Origin: Candidatus Magnetocorallium paracelense
GTDB lineage: Bacteria > Nitrospirota > Thermodesulfovibrionia > Thermodesulfovibrionales > Magnetobacteriaceae
Assembly (NCBI GenBank): GCA_029001845.1
Contig: JAREWP010000030.1
Coordinates: 1 to 64,000 of the forward strand
Length of the DNA stretch: 64,000 bases
Direction: 5' to 3'
Shown: piece after piece, positions 33,381 to 42,385 of the stretch
Layout of the letters: the number at the start of each line of letters is the position of its first letter
How positions within the stretch are numbered: the first letter of the stretch is position 1
Program-made: the position numbers and the translations under genes
Notes under the pieces: generated by a model
What the model was told of the DNA's origin: nothing
The model's database searches: none
Seen by the model: only the letters and a program-made list of their open reading frames with translations

Positions 33381-36224
33381 TTATTCTAAAAGATCCGGCA
33401 GAGGTTTACCTATGAGATACCCCTGAGCGTAATCTACTTCTATTAATTTTAAAAATTTCAATATATCTACATTTTCAACGAATTCAGCCACAGTTGCAAT
33501 ACCCATCCCCCTAGCCACGCCGGTAATGGCTCTCACAACTAGTTGATCCTGGGGGCTCACGTTCACCTTGCTTACAAAGGAACCGTCAATTTTTATATAA
33601 TCCACCTTCATCTCCCGCAGATACACAAAAGATGTAAATCCGACGCCAAAGTCATCCAGAGAGAAGAGACATCCCATCTCTTTTAAGGCCTCTATAAACC
33701 TGACAGCCCTGTCGAGATCGTAGATGGCCGCTGTTTCGGTAATTTCGAATATAAGATGTCTCGGATTGGCCCCTGTCTCCGTTATTTTTGACTGAAGAAA
33801 ATCCAACAGCTCTTCGTCTCCCATGACTTTTCCCGACAAGTTCATGCTAAAGGAGATACTCTTTCCCTGACGCTGCATTTCCGCCTGAAGCTCCATTGTC
33901 TTTGTCGTGATGATCCTGTCTATTGCGCCTATAAGACCGAACATCTCGGCAGCACCGATAAATCCGCCAGGTGTGATTATTTCACCTTCTTCTCCTCTCA
34001 ACCTTGCCAATGCTTCATAGTGTCTGATTTTATTCTCAGAGATATGCAATATAGGTTGAAACCATGGTTCGAATCTCCCTTCCTGAAGGGCCTTTAATAT
34101 CAATTCTTTTTCTTTAACTTTTGAATGTATATTCTTAAGATCCCTGTCTTCGAATCTGTAAAGATGGGATCTGTTGTGCCCGAATTTCTTCGCCCTCAGT
34201 ACTGCTGCGTCAGTTGCCCTGAGAAGCTCCGTTGAAGTCGCTCCATGAGCCGGATAAAGGGCAATACCGATGCTGGCCGTCGCCCTGATATCCTTTTCAG
34301 TATAATGAAATTCTTCTATACCCTTTCTAATCTCATCAGCTGCTGTCAGGGCTTCGTCTTTTTCGTAAAAAGGAAGAAAAAGCATAAATTCATTCTCCCC
34401 TATCCTGCCCAAAAGGTGTTCGTCGTTAGAGGTCCTGTGCTTTTCAAGAGCTCTTACATTATCGTGAATCGATCCGCCGATTCGTCGCAGGAATTCGTCA
34501 CCGGAAATATGGCCGTATGTGTCGTTTATATATTTAAAACCGTCTATATCCACATGTAGTAAGGCCCCGGTTGAGTTGAAAGGCTCGTTATAGGAAAGCC
34601 ATTCGTTAAAAAGCTCAATAAAGCGCATCCTGTTTAAGAGTCCCGTTACAGGATCGTAATTGGAAAGATACCAGAGTTTTTCCTGAGATTTTTTCTTTTC
34701 AGTGATATCTTCCTGTATGGCCAGGAAATGTACGATCTCACCCCTGGAATCCAAAACAGGCGAAATAATGGTGTTGGCCCAATAAAAGGCGCCATCCTTT
34801 TTTTTGTTTCTGAAAACGCCTCTCCATGTTCTTTTTGACAATATTGTTTCCCACAATTTCGAATATTCATGGGACGTCGTTTCGCCTGAAGAAAGCATCT
34901 GAGGAGTCTTTCCTATAATTTCCTCTTTCCCGTATCCTGTGATTTCCTGAAATCTGTTGTTAATATACTCGATTTTTCCGGTTTGGTCCGTAATAAAAAT
35001 TATGTTTGCGCTGGCCTCTATTACCATGGTCAGTTTCCTAAGCTCGGATTCCGATTTTTTCATATCCGTAATATCCTGAACCGTACCAACCATTCTTGAC
35101 GGTTTCCCGTGATCGTTAAAGTAGACCCTACCCCTCTCTCTGACAAATCTCTCAAGCCCGTTCGGCCCCTTTACTCGATGCTCCAGATTGAAGGGCGCAT
35201 TTTTTTTAAGGGAGAGGTTCACGGAGTCGATTACCCGCTCCCTGTCCCCTAATGGTATCATGCTGAGAAAAGATTCGTATGTAGCGCCGAACTCCTGCGG
35301 TTCCAAGCCGAATATTCTATATATTTGATCGGACCATCGGAGTTCGTTTTTCTCGATGTCCCAGTCCCAATTTCCGATATTCGCTATTCGCTGAGCCTCA
35401 TCAAGGCTCTCTGTTTTCCTGATTAACTCCTCTTCCATCTTTTTGCGGGCCGTAATATCTCTTAAGAAACCTGCCATAATCTTTTTGTCGTTCATTTTGA
35501 TGACACTGGTTCGTATATCAACAGGGATGTTTCTTCCGTCTTTATGACGTACATATAAATCCTCGATAGTACTATGTTGATCCTTTACATGCATATTAAA
35601 TATTCCGCTATACAGTCCGCTTTCATCAGGCGGATGAAGCTGCTTCATGTTTAAGCCGATAATCTCTTCTCTTGTCATTCCAATAAGTTCTTCCGCTTTA
35701 TTATTGGTATCGATAATTGTTCCTGTCTCTAAATCGGCTATAAACATGGCATCTCCGGCATTCTCTATTACTCGCTTGTATCTCTCCTCAGACTGCTGCA
35801 GGCGAAAGGACAGTTCCTCTAATCTTCTTCTGTTTGTGTGGAGTTCAAGAAAGAAACAGACCTTGCTTTTTAGAATGTCAGGGTCTATGGGTTTAACGAG
35901 AAAATCGGCAGCCCCTGCTTTATATCCTTTTAAAACAGAGTTGCCCTCTCCTTCATATCCGGTAATAAATATAATAGGCGTATATTTGGATATCTCCCTC
36001 TCCTTTATCAGAGAGGCCGTTTCAATCCCATCTATATCCGGCATTCTGACATCGAGTATAATCAGAGCAATGTCATATTCATTAACGATTTCCAATGCCT
36101 CTTTTCCGGAGCCGGCTTTGATTAAAGTAAGCTCCATATCGGAGAGGATCATTTCCATGGCAAGCAGACCGTCAGGCCTGTCATCGACAATCAGGACATT
36201 GTGTTTGGTGTTGTTATCTTCCAT
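33381..36224 (-). CDS. response regulator with PAS sensors, degenerate GGDEF and EAL domain
   Basis: A multidomain c-di-GMP signalling protein. Starting at MEDNNTKHNVLIVDD (36224), the receiver occupies ~1-125 with phospho-Asp58 in LIILDVRMPDIDG. Three PAS/PAC units follow, with RDITARKKMEEEL, VQDITDMKKSESEL and QEDITEKKKSQEKL marking their ends. The GGDEF domain near 520-690 has GRIGENEFML in place of the GGDEF signature, so it should not make c-di-GMP. The EAL domain keeps YEALARLRG, SLDDFGVGFTSF, DYIKIDGSF, VAEFVEN and AQGYLIGKP, so phosphodiesterase activity is plausible. The frame extends 12 codons upstream to 36260. Confidence 0.9.
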   Translation of the reverse strand: MEDNNTKHNVLIVDDRPDGLLAMEMILSDMELTLIKAGSGKEALEIVNEYDIALIILDVRMPDIDGIETASLIKEREISKYTPIIFITGYEGEGNSVLKGYKAGAADFLVKPIDPDILKSKVCFFLELHTNRRRLEELSFRLQQSEERYKRVIENAGDAMFIADLETGTIIDTNNKAEELIGMTREEIIGLNMKQLHPPDESGLYSGIFNMHVKDQHSTIEDLYVRHKDGRNIPVDIRTSVIKMNDKKIMAGFLRDITARKKMEEELIRKTESLDEAQRIANIGNWDWDIEKNELRWSDQIYRIFGLEPQEFGATYESFLSMIPLGDRERVIDSVNLSLKKNAPFNLEHRVKGPNGLERFVRERGRVYFNDHGKPSRMVGTVQDITDMKKSESELRKLTMVIEASANIIFITDQTGKIEYINNRFQEITGYGKEEIIGKTPQMLSSGETTSHEYSKLWETILSKRTWRGVFRNKKKDGAFYWANTIISPVLDSRGEIVHFLAIQEDITEKKKSQEKLWYLSNYDPVTGLLNRMRFIELFNEWLSYNEPFNSTGALLHVDIDGFKYINDTYGHISGDEFLRRIGGSIHDNVRALEKHRTSNDEHLLGRIGENEFMLFLPFYEKDEALTAADEIRKGIEEFHYTEKDIRATASIGIALYPAHGATSTELLRATDAAVLRAKKFGHNRSHLYRFEDRDLKNIHSKVKEKELILKALQEGRFEPWFQPILHISENKIRHYEALARLRGEEGEIITPGGFIGAAEMFGLIGAIDRIITTKTMELQAEMQRQGKSISFSMNLSGKVMGDEELLDFLQSKITETGANPRHLIFEITETAAIYDLDRAVRFIEALKEMGCLFSLDDFGVGFTSFVYLREMKVDYIKIDGSFVSKVNVSPQDQLVVRAITGVARGMGIATVAEFVENVDILKFLKLIEVDYAQGYLIGKPLPDLLE

Positions 36225-36300
36225 CTGGTATATATTACCAGAAAACGTTGATATCTTCACAGGGATAAGAGCCGGGTAATAGATTTTTTAATAACAGTAA

Positions 36301-36471
36301 CCTTTTAACTAAAAATAGCAGTCAGCTATCAGCGGTCAGCCTTCAGCTAAGGAAATATCAGACATTATGCAAAAAAAGTTTCACCTTACAGGTGAGTATA
36401 ATGTCAGCTATAAACTGTTGTATATAAAAAGTTGACAGCCGGACAGCTAAATGCTGTTTTTAGTTAAAAGG
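36301..36471. repeat. MITE-like repeat, copy 2 (diverged interior)
   Basis: The outermost ~20 bases, beginning CCTTTTAACTAAAAA, are inverted at the right end (TTTTTAGTTAAAAGG), followed inward by AGCAGTCAGCT and AGCTAAATGCT. The interior differs from the other copies and has its own inverted arms, GACATTAT and ATAATGTC. A relic of a transposase lies directly at its right end. Confidence 0.7.
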
Positions 36472-36480
36472 TTTTATCGC

Positions 36481-36588
36481 CGGGGGAAGAAGGGGCTTTG
36501 GTTAAAGCTGCACCTGCATTTTGCCTCTGACCCGGATATGGAAAGCATCATGATAGACAGTACAGTAGTAGGGGCTCATGTTATATGA
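36481..36588 (+). pseudogene. IS5-like transposase fragment
   Basis: The plus strand reads KKGLWLKLHLHFASDPDMES, then IMIDSTVVGAHVI and a stop at 36588. The IMIDST-V-AH segment is the first catalytic Asp region of IS5-type transposases. About 35 residues remain, with no start codon. It directly abuts the copy-2 repeat. Confidence 0.5.
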
Positions 36589-36669
36589 TTTTACTCGGTT
36601 TGCTTATGCACTAATACGGTTGAGGTGAAATGTCAACAGAGCTAAAAAATGGAGGTTCATAACGAGTCT

Positions 36670-36879
36670 TCAGACAGCATCCATCTGTTTTCTTAAACTG
36701 AGCGGTCTCATATCGGTCCAGATCACTTTTATATGTGACAAACACTCCTCTTTTGTACCGACTTTTCCCTCATCTTTCCAACCCAGGGCGTTTTCTTTGT
36801 CTTTAGGCCAGATGGAGTATTGCTCCTCATGGTTTACAACAACTTTATAAATCGTCTTATCTTCTTCATCGTTATACAT
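36670..36879 (-). CDS. MbtH-like protein without a nearby peptide synthetase
   Basis: The 69-residue protein shows the MbtH pattern: [20 protein letters not shown], an interior Cys-Leu (ECLSHI) and the signature [16 protein letters not shown]. MbtH proteins bind adenylation domains of nonribosomal peptide synthetases and help them fold or act. Here the neighbours are a GGDEF-EAL regulator and a surface protein, and no adenylation domain occurs anywhere in the window. AGGAGGAAAAT precedes the ATG, so it should be well translated. It either serves a distant synthetase or has another role. Confidence 0.85.
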   Translation of the reverse strand: MYNDEEDKTIYKVVVNHEEQYSIWPKDKENALGWKDEGKVGTKEECLSHIKVIWTDMRPLSLRKQMDAV

Positions 36880-36916
36880 AATTTTCCTCCTGTTATTTAT
36901 TTTTTGTGACTACTGT

Positions 36917-39160
36917 TTACTGTCCGCCGCGAACACAACGGACAAGCCTCCCCGATGGTGATTTGGCGTTGCGGCTTATATAGCCGGAGTCAAAGCTGAC
37001 ACTCCAGGCTTCATTTGAACTGTTTGCCGCCGTCGTGGAGGACCAATAGTCAGAAGACTTGGCATTCGGAAAAAATATACTGTTAACAGCCAGATTGGGG
37101 AGAGAGTAATCTGCAATGGATTTCAGCTCCTTGTTGTTTGGCAGCCTCCAGTCTACATAATTGGCGTGGGAAAGATTTTCGCAGTATATGATCGCTTCTT
37201 CCCAGGTACGACCGGACCCGTCATCCTCTTGCTGCCACATTAATTCCGTAAAATTATCCGATACCGTACCATTGCCGTTGTCGACGAAAACAGGATCCGC
37301 TGAATAGGACTCTCCGTCTCGAACACAACGTACATATTTACGCTTAGTCTTTGACGAGAAATAGACATTCCCATCTGAAAAGTAAACATACCACACATAA
37401 GACGAGTCGTTAGCTTTTGCTGTGGAAGTCCAATAATCGGAAGAATTGGTATCCGGAAAATATGTTGTGTCTATACCGGGATTATGCCTCCCATAGTTTA
37501 CAATATCTGTAAGCTCTTTTATGGTCGGGAGTCTCCAGTCATCAAAACCGCCGAGATAGAGATCTCCGCAAATATTCAGTGTATCGGGATTATAATCTTC
37601 ATCCTCTGTACCTGTGGCCTCATGCCAGTAATAGCTGTTATTATCGTCCTTTTGCTGCCATATGAGACCTGTATTGTTGTCAGTAACCGTACCGTCGTTA
37701 TTATCGGTAAAAGATGGAGGATTAATAGAGTAATCGGAGTCTTCTCCCCATGTATCAGTATAAGAATCATTTTGTCCGGAGTCCTGGAGTTTAAAGGTGA
37801 AAGCTGCATCGTCATTATCGATGTCTCCATCGTCGGTATCACCATCGTCGGTGTCACCATCGTCAGTGTCACCATCGTCAGTATCACTGTCATCGGTATC
37901 ACCGTCGTCAGTATCACCATCGTCGGTGTCTCTATCGTCAGTATCACCATCGTCGGTGTCTCTATCGTCGGTATCACCATCGTCGGTATCACTGTCATCG
38001 GTATCACCGTCGTCGGTGTCTCTATCGTCAGTATCACCATCGTCGGTGTCTCTATCGTCAGTATCACTGTCGTTGGTATCACTGTCGTCGGTATCACTGT
38101 CGTCGGTATCACTGTCGTCGGTGTCTCCATCATCAGTATCACCGTCATCAGTGTCTCCGTTATCATCTGTATTGTCATTTTCATCGGAAGACATTGCAGT
38201 AACATAGATCGTATCTGTCGGGCTCAGGGCTCCGTAAAAATCGCTCACTGTTAAGGTTACAAGATATTGACCTTCCCTGTCCGGAATGAATGAAGGCGTC
38301 GAGCTCTCCCTGTTGGCTATTGACGTACTGCTGCCGGCGGGCGCTGACAAAGTCCAGTTGTAATTTACAATTACATCGCCATCGGGGTCAGCTCCGTTTC
38401 CGCTTAATACAACAATATCTCCGACATTGGCATTAAAGTCGCTACCTGCATCGGCAATGGGATCGTTATTGCACATTGGCTCATTTGCATAGATTTCAAC
38501 ACCTGCCTGATCGAGCAAATTATAAATAATTTCGTCACAAGTAAAGTCACTGTCAGTTTCGGTTTTTATGCAGGTCTCCCATAACAAACAGGGTGAACAG
38601 TCAAAACCGACACTACTGTCGTTTACCAATAAAAAGTATCCTATCGATCGATTGTCGATCTCATCTTCAAAGGCAATCTCTACTATCCCTCCCTCTACAT
38701 TCGATTTCCAGGGAGTAACAGCGTTGCTTTCAAGGCTGTCTATCCTGAAATTAATCCATTCGTTGCCGCTGTCGTTTTCTGCTTCACCATCGGATACTCC
38801 CGATGAACCTCCTTCTTCTAAATTATCGCCATTTTCGAGAAAAGACATTCTTCGGATACACTGCTTGCCGGGATCTTCGTTTGGGGACACTATTTTCAAC
38901 AGATAAATATCCACGGGAGAGTCAAAGGGGTACAACCCTACGATTCCGGTGATCTCGTTTTCCCCCAAAATAGCAGGTTCTCCCAAAGCGATGGGTCTGG
39001 CGTTATCGAGAGTTGCTGACAACACAGGATCTGCAAAAGCTTCATAAGCAAAGACAGCTCCTTCATCAGGGATCGTTAAAGTACCGTAATCGTCAGCCCA
39101 TGCAACAGTATATAGAATGGCTAATATAACAATCGGAAAAGACAAAAACGTGCATTTCAT
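36917..39160 (-). CDS. secreted PKD/DUF1566 protein with Asp/Thr repeat linker
   Basis: A signal peptide (MKCTFLSFPIVILAILYTVAWA) opens a 747-residue exported protein. Residues ~235-325 form a PKD-like domain (NPIADAGSDFNANVGDIVVL and DREGQYLVTLTVSDFYG). A stretch of about 110 residues of repeated GDTDD/SDTDD units follows (38170-37815), acidic and possibly calcium-binding or a stalk. Two DUF1566 domains close it: GLIWQQKDDNN to WRLPTIKELTDIVNYGR, and LMWQQEDDGSG to WRLPNNKELKSI, each ending in VRCVR. Such proteins are usually surface-exposed; its binding target is unknown. Confidence 0.85.
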   Translation of the reverse strand: MKCTFLSFPIVILAILYTVAWADDYGTLTIPDEGAVFAYEAFADPVLSATLDNARPIALGEPAILGENEITGIVGLYPFDSPVDIYLLKIVSPNEDPGKQCIRRMSFLENGDNLEEGGSSGVSDGEAENDSGNEWINFRIDSLESNAVTPWKSNVEGGIVEIAFEDEIDNRSIGYFLLVNDSSVGFDCSPCLLWETCIKTETDSDFTCDEIIYNLLDQAGVEIYANEPMCNNDPIADAGSDFNANVGDIVVLSGNGADPDGDVIVNYNWTLSAPAGSSTSIANRESSTPSFIPDREGQYLVTLTVSDFYGALSPTDTIYVTAMSSDENDNTDDNGDTDDGDTDDGDTDDSDTDDSDTDDSDTNDSDTDDRDTDDGDTDDRDTDDGDTDDSDTDDGDTDDRDTDDGDTDDRDTDDGDTDDGDTDDSDTDDGDTDDGDTDDGDTDDGDIDNDDAAFTFKLQDSGQNDSYTDTWGEDSDYSINPPSFTDNNDGTVTDNNTGLIWQQKDDNNSYYWHEATGTEDEDYNPDTLNICGDLYLGGFDDWRLPTIKELTDIVNYGRHNPGIDTTYFPDTNSSDYWTSTAKANDSSYVWYVYFSDGNVYFSSKTKRKYVRCVRDGESYSADPVFVDNGNGTVSDNFTELMWQQEDDGSGRTWEEAIIYCENLSHANYVDWRLPNNKELKSIADYSLPNLAVNSIFFPNAKSSDYWSSTTAANSSNEAWSVSFDSGYISRNAKSPSGRLVRCVRGGQ
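37815..38170 (-). repeat. Asp/Thr-coding tandem repeat inside the DUF1566 protein
   Basis: Imperfect 15-base units encoding GDTDD, SDTDD, RDTDD or NDSDT occur in tandem for about 350 bases. The periodic DNA leaves long open frames in other reading frames and strands; these are not genes. Unit number could vary by slippage in steps that keep the frame. Confidence 0.85.
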
Positions 39161-39536
39161 AAAATTACCTCCGAAAAAAAACTGTTTCTCTATTTACATT
39201 GAATTGATTGTGATTGATTAAAAAGATACGATATTTTATACAAATCCTTACTATATAATGTCAACTACCGATACGCAAATTTGTGATTCTTTATTAAATT
39301 CATGTCAGGAGTCGTCTGTAACTTGTTCTTTTCACACTCATCTTGCTTCATTGACTTTTTAGATTATGTGTCTGTAAACTAAAATCATGTCCGATAAACC
39401 ATTAACAAAAGATGACCTGAAAGAAGTATTGAGTGAAGTCATTCCGTTGCAAACATAATTTTGCTTTGCTTCCTGCCTTGTAAAATATTCCTTCTATACA
39501 CTTGAAACTCTATCGTTCGGCATTTCAAAGCATTCC
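39161..39536. other. divergent intergenic region upstream of mnmG
   Basis: This separates the minus-strand surface protein gene from mnmG. A 23-codon plus frame at 39387-39458 (MSDKPLTKDDLKEVLSEVIP) has charged protein-like composition and may be a relic of a larger gene, but has no clear ribosome site. No other feature is visible. Confidence 0.35.
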
Positions 39537-41456
39537 GTGAATAAAGAGAGAGACTTTGATATAATCGTTATAGGAGCTGGACATGCCGGTTGTGAGGCGG
39601 CTATCGCAACGGCTCGGCTTGGTCTCTCAACCTGCCTTTTTACTATTAATATCGATACAATCGCTCAACTATCCTGTAACCCTGCCATAGGCGGTCAGGC
39701 AAAAGGCCATATGGTGCGCGAAATCGACGCCCTTGGAGGCGAGATGGCAAAAGTCGCCGATGCCGCCGGTATTCAGTTCAGGCTGTTAAATCGATCTAAA
39801 GGCCCTGCCGTATGGTCATTGAGAGCTCAGGCTGACAGATCGTTGTATAGGGCTTACATGAAAAAAAAACTGGAAGAGAGTAAAAATCTTTACATTAAGC
39901 AGGGAACAATAGAGCGACTAATTGTTGTTAAAGAAACCGGAAAAATTGACGGTGTCGAGACATCTTTGGGAATAAAATACGGAGCCGGGGCCGTCATTGT
40001 AACAACAGGCACTTTTCTTAAAGGATTGATTCATATAGGGATGAATAGTTTTCCTGCGGGCAGAGCAGGTGAGTTTCCTTCAACAGGATTGTCCGATTCT
40101 CTCTCTTCCCTTGGTTTTAAAATGGGCAGACTAAAGACCGGCACGCCACCGAGGCTTGACTCGAAGTCCATAAATTTCGATAAAATCGTTCCTCAATGGG
40201 GCGATACCCATCCGGCGCCCTTTTCGCACTCCACCAGGGAAATTACAAATCCTCAGTTACCCTGTTACATTACATATACAAACGATTCAACCCATGAGGT
40301 TATAAAAAGGGGACTCGAACGTTCGCCTCTTTACAGCGGCAGGATAAAGGGGACAGGCCCCCGTTACTGTCCCTCCATTGAAGACAAGGTGGTCAGATTT
40401 TTTGAAAGACCGAGGCATCAGGTTTTCCTGGAGCCTGAGGGGCTCGATACAAAAGAGTATTACGCAAACGGCATCTCGACGAGTCTTCCCTATGACATAC
40501 AGGTGCGAGTGGTCAGGAGCATAGAGGGATTAGAAGAAGCAGAGATAATGAGGCCGGGTTATGCCATTGAGTATGACTTTGTCCATCCCACTCAATTACG
40601 GCACACGCTGGAGACAAAAAGTATTGAAGGGCTATATCTGGCCGGGCAGATAAACGGGACATCGGGATATGAAGAGGCTGCCGCTCAGGGACTTATGGCC
40701 GGAGTGAATGCAGCACTTAAATTGAAAAACCGCTCGCCCCTTATACTAAGGAGAGATGAAGCATACATAGGCGTTTTGATTGACGATCTTGTGACTAAAG
40801 GAGTAGACGAGCCTTTCAGAATGTTCACTTCAAGGGCTGAATTCAGATTGTTACTCAGAAATGACAATGCAGAGACCAGATTAACAGAAAGGGGGTATGA
40901 AGCAGGTCTCGTCAATGAGGAGGCGTTCGAAGAATTTCGTGTAAGAGCCTCACTTTTGGAAATGGAGAAAAGAAGACTGAAAAAAAAATTTATAACTCCC
41001 AATGACGTCAATCAGGAGTTGATAGAAAGAAATACTTCCCCTATAAGCGAAAATGCCTCCCTGGAACAATTATTAAAACGGCCCGAGTTGGATTATAAGT
41101 TCATAAAGGCCGTAGCGCCGCCTGATAAGGAGCTGCCTCCCTCTGTCTGCAGACAGATTGAAACCGAGGTGAAATACGATGGTTATATCAGGCAGCAGAT
41201 GCAGCTCATAGAGAAGGTGAAAAGGCTGGAAGAGAAACATATCCCCGATAACTTTGATTACAGAGAGATAAACGGACTGTCAAAGGAGATCCTGGGCAGG
41301 CTGGAGGAGGTAAGACCGTCAAGCATTGCTCAGGCCAACAGAATACCGGGAATGACCCCTGCTGCGGTTTCGCTTATAATGGTGTATCTGGAAAAGATGA
41401 AACGTGGTAAGGGAGACAAGTTAACTGTTCCCATTTCAAAAAAGATGCAGGAATGA
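39537..41456 (+). CDS. mnmG: tRNA uridine-5-carboxymethylaminomethyl modification enzyme MnmG
   Basis: MnmG (GidA) works with MnmE to modify wobble uridines of tRNAs using FAD. The FAD site is IIVIGAGHAGCEAAIATARL, followed by SCNPAIGGQAKGHMVREIDA, LKTGTPPRLD, MRPGYAIEYDF and LAGQINGTSGYEEAAAQG. The C-terminal helical domain with EVRPSSIAQANRIPGMTP is complete. At 639 residues it has the usual length. The start is GTG at 39537. No rsmG or parAB follows, unlike many genomes. Confidence 0.97.
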   Translation: MNKERDFDIIVIGAGHAGCEAAIATARLGLSTCLFTINIDTIAQLSCNPAIGGQAKGHMVREIDALGGEMAKVADAAGIQFRLLNRSKGPAVWSLRAQADRSLYRAYMKKKLEESKNLYIKQGTIERLIVVKETGKIDGVETSLGIKYGAGAVIVTTGTFLKGLIHIGMNSFPAGRAGEFPSTGLSDSLSSLGFKMGRLKTGTPPRLDSKSINFDKIVPQWGDTHPAPFSHSTREITNPQLPCYITYTNDSTHEVIKRGLERSPLYSGRIKGTGPRYCPSIEDKVVRFFERPRHQVFLEPEGLDTKEYYANGISTSLPYDIQVRVVRSIEGLEEAEIMRPGYAIEYDFVHPTQLRHTLETKSIEGLYLAGQINGTSGYEEAAAQGLMAGVNAALKLKNRSPLILRRDEAYIGVLIDDLVTKGVDEPFRMFTSRAEFRLLLRNDNAETRLTERGYEAGLVNEEAFEEFRVRASLLEMEKRRLKKKFITPNDVNQELIERNTSPISENASLEQLLKRPELDYKFIKAVAPPDKELPPSVCRQIETEVKYDGYIRQQMQLIEKVKRLEEKHIPDNFDYREINGLSKEILGRLEEVRPSSIAQANRIPGMTPAAVSLIMVYLEKMKRGKGDKLTVPISKKMQE

Positions 41457-41479
41457 ACAGAATAATAACCCGTTGTTTT

Positions 41480-42107
41480 CAAATACCGTACCGAAAGGCT
41501 TATTTGGGTAATAGACATTTTCCCTGGTTATTACTGTATCGTGATTGTACCTAATTTTCCTTTTTGCACACCCATATCGTTTCCAACGCTTGCACCCCAG
41601 TCAACCGTTACCATTGGGCCGCCGGTGTTTGTGCCTATGATACAGGCGAAACAGAATGCATATGCCTGTCCGGGTGTTAAACCACTATACTCTGACATCG
41701 AGTCGCAGAAAAGCATGGTTTCACCGGAAGGCGATTTTACACCTACGACTGTCTCATACTTTGCCACAGTCGCCATTGCCGTATCTTGCCAGAATACGTT
41801 GAAAGCAATGTCCGAGCCCCATTTGAACGTATTCTGAGGAATCGAATCATGGCAAAAATTTTCCGGATCGGTCGTGGTGTCCGAAGTCGTACCGGAAAAA
41901 TTCTCAATAGCACGGACAACGTCATCGCCCTCTCCAATCGATTTCACTTTAATTACAAAATCGCCCGGTAAACCGATTTCCTGGGAATATGAAACACCCA
42001 AAAAAACAAACATCATAAGTAAAGCCAATACAACAGTCCTGAAACTTTTCATCGATATCTCCTTTTTTATGCGAGTTATTATGGAATACCTTTCGGTACG
42101 GTATTTG
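41480..42107. repeat. 19-bp perfect inverted repeat flanking a secreted-protein gene
   Basis: The 19 bases CAAATACCGTACCGAAAGG at 41480-41498 recur exactly in reverse complement at 42089-42107. The gene between them (41531-42052) starts 37 bases inside the right arm and ends 33 bases inside the left arm. Such symmetry could reflect a small mobile cassette, an invertible segment or paired operator sites. Confidence 0.75.
41531..42052 (-). CDS. small secreted protein of unknown function
   Basis: Starting at MKSFRTVVLALLMMFVFLGV (ATG 42052, behind AAAGGAGATATC), the 173-residue protein has a clear signal peptide ending near SYSQ. The mature part begins EIGLPGDFVIKVKSIGEGDD and is beta-rich and acidic, with four Cys (FCHDS, LFCDS, AFCFAC) that could form disulfides. 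No family is recognised. It is enclosed by a 19-bp inverted repeat and lies tail-to-tail with mnmG. The frame is open to 42112, but the ribosome site and signal peptide fix the later start. Confidence 0.65.
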   Translation of the reverse strand: MKSFRTVVLALLMMFVFLGVSYSQEIGLPGDFVIKVKSIGEGDDVVRAIENFSGTTSDTTTDPENFCHDSIPQNTFKWGSDIAFNVFWQDTAMATVAKYETVVGVKSPSGETMLFCDSMSEYSGLTPGQAYAFCFACIIGTNTGGPMVTVDWGASVGNDMGVQKGKLGTITIQ

Positions 42108-42293
42108 AACAAAAGATAAGGTATAAGAGACAGCTTACGTTTTAATTATATATTACGGGGACTCTAACTTTCAACAGACTGGGGAAGAGAGCGAGCAATT
42201 TCATTGCAATAGGGAATTTTTTTGATATATTCTTGGTTGTGTTAAAAGTTTTTTACAATATTCCTCTCAATGTGTAATACTAATTCTTCATTC

Positions 42294-42366
42294 AATGTCA
42301 TTAACTTAAGGAGCAAAGCACCTTCCGCCTTCAGCGGTTAAACTCAAAGGCGCCGCTTGGCGCGCC
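42294..42366. repeat. direct repeat, copy B
   Basis: From AATGTCATTAACTTAAGG the sequence matches the repeat at 20118 with a few substitutions. It ends just upstream of the broken TMTC-like gene and probably replaced its start. Copy B lacks the second inverted arm seen in copy A. Confidence 0.65.
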
Positions 42367-42385
42367 TTCTTAAAATCTCGCTTGT

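Noticed and set aside
37484-38254. Long open frames on the plus strand and in another minus frame across the Asp/Thr repeat
   Set aside because: They arise from the 15-base periodicity of the repeat in the DUF1566 protein gene; they consist of monotonous SVSPSS- or VTIVS-type repeats and have no ribosome sites.
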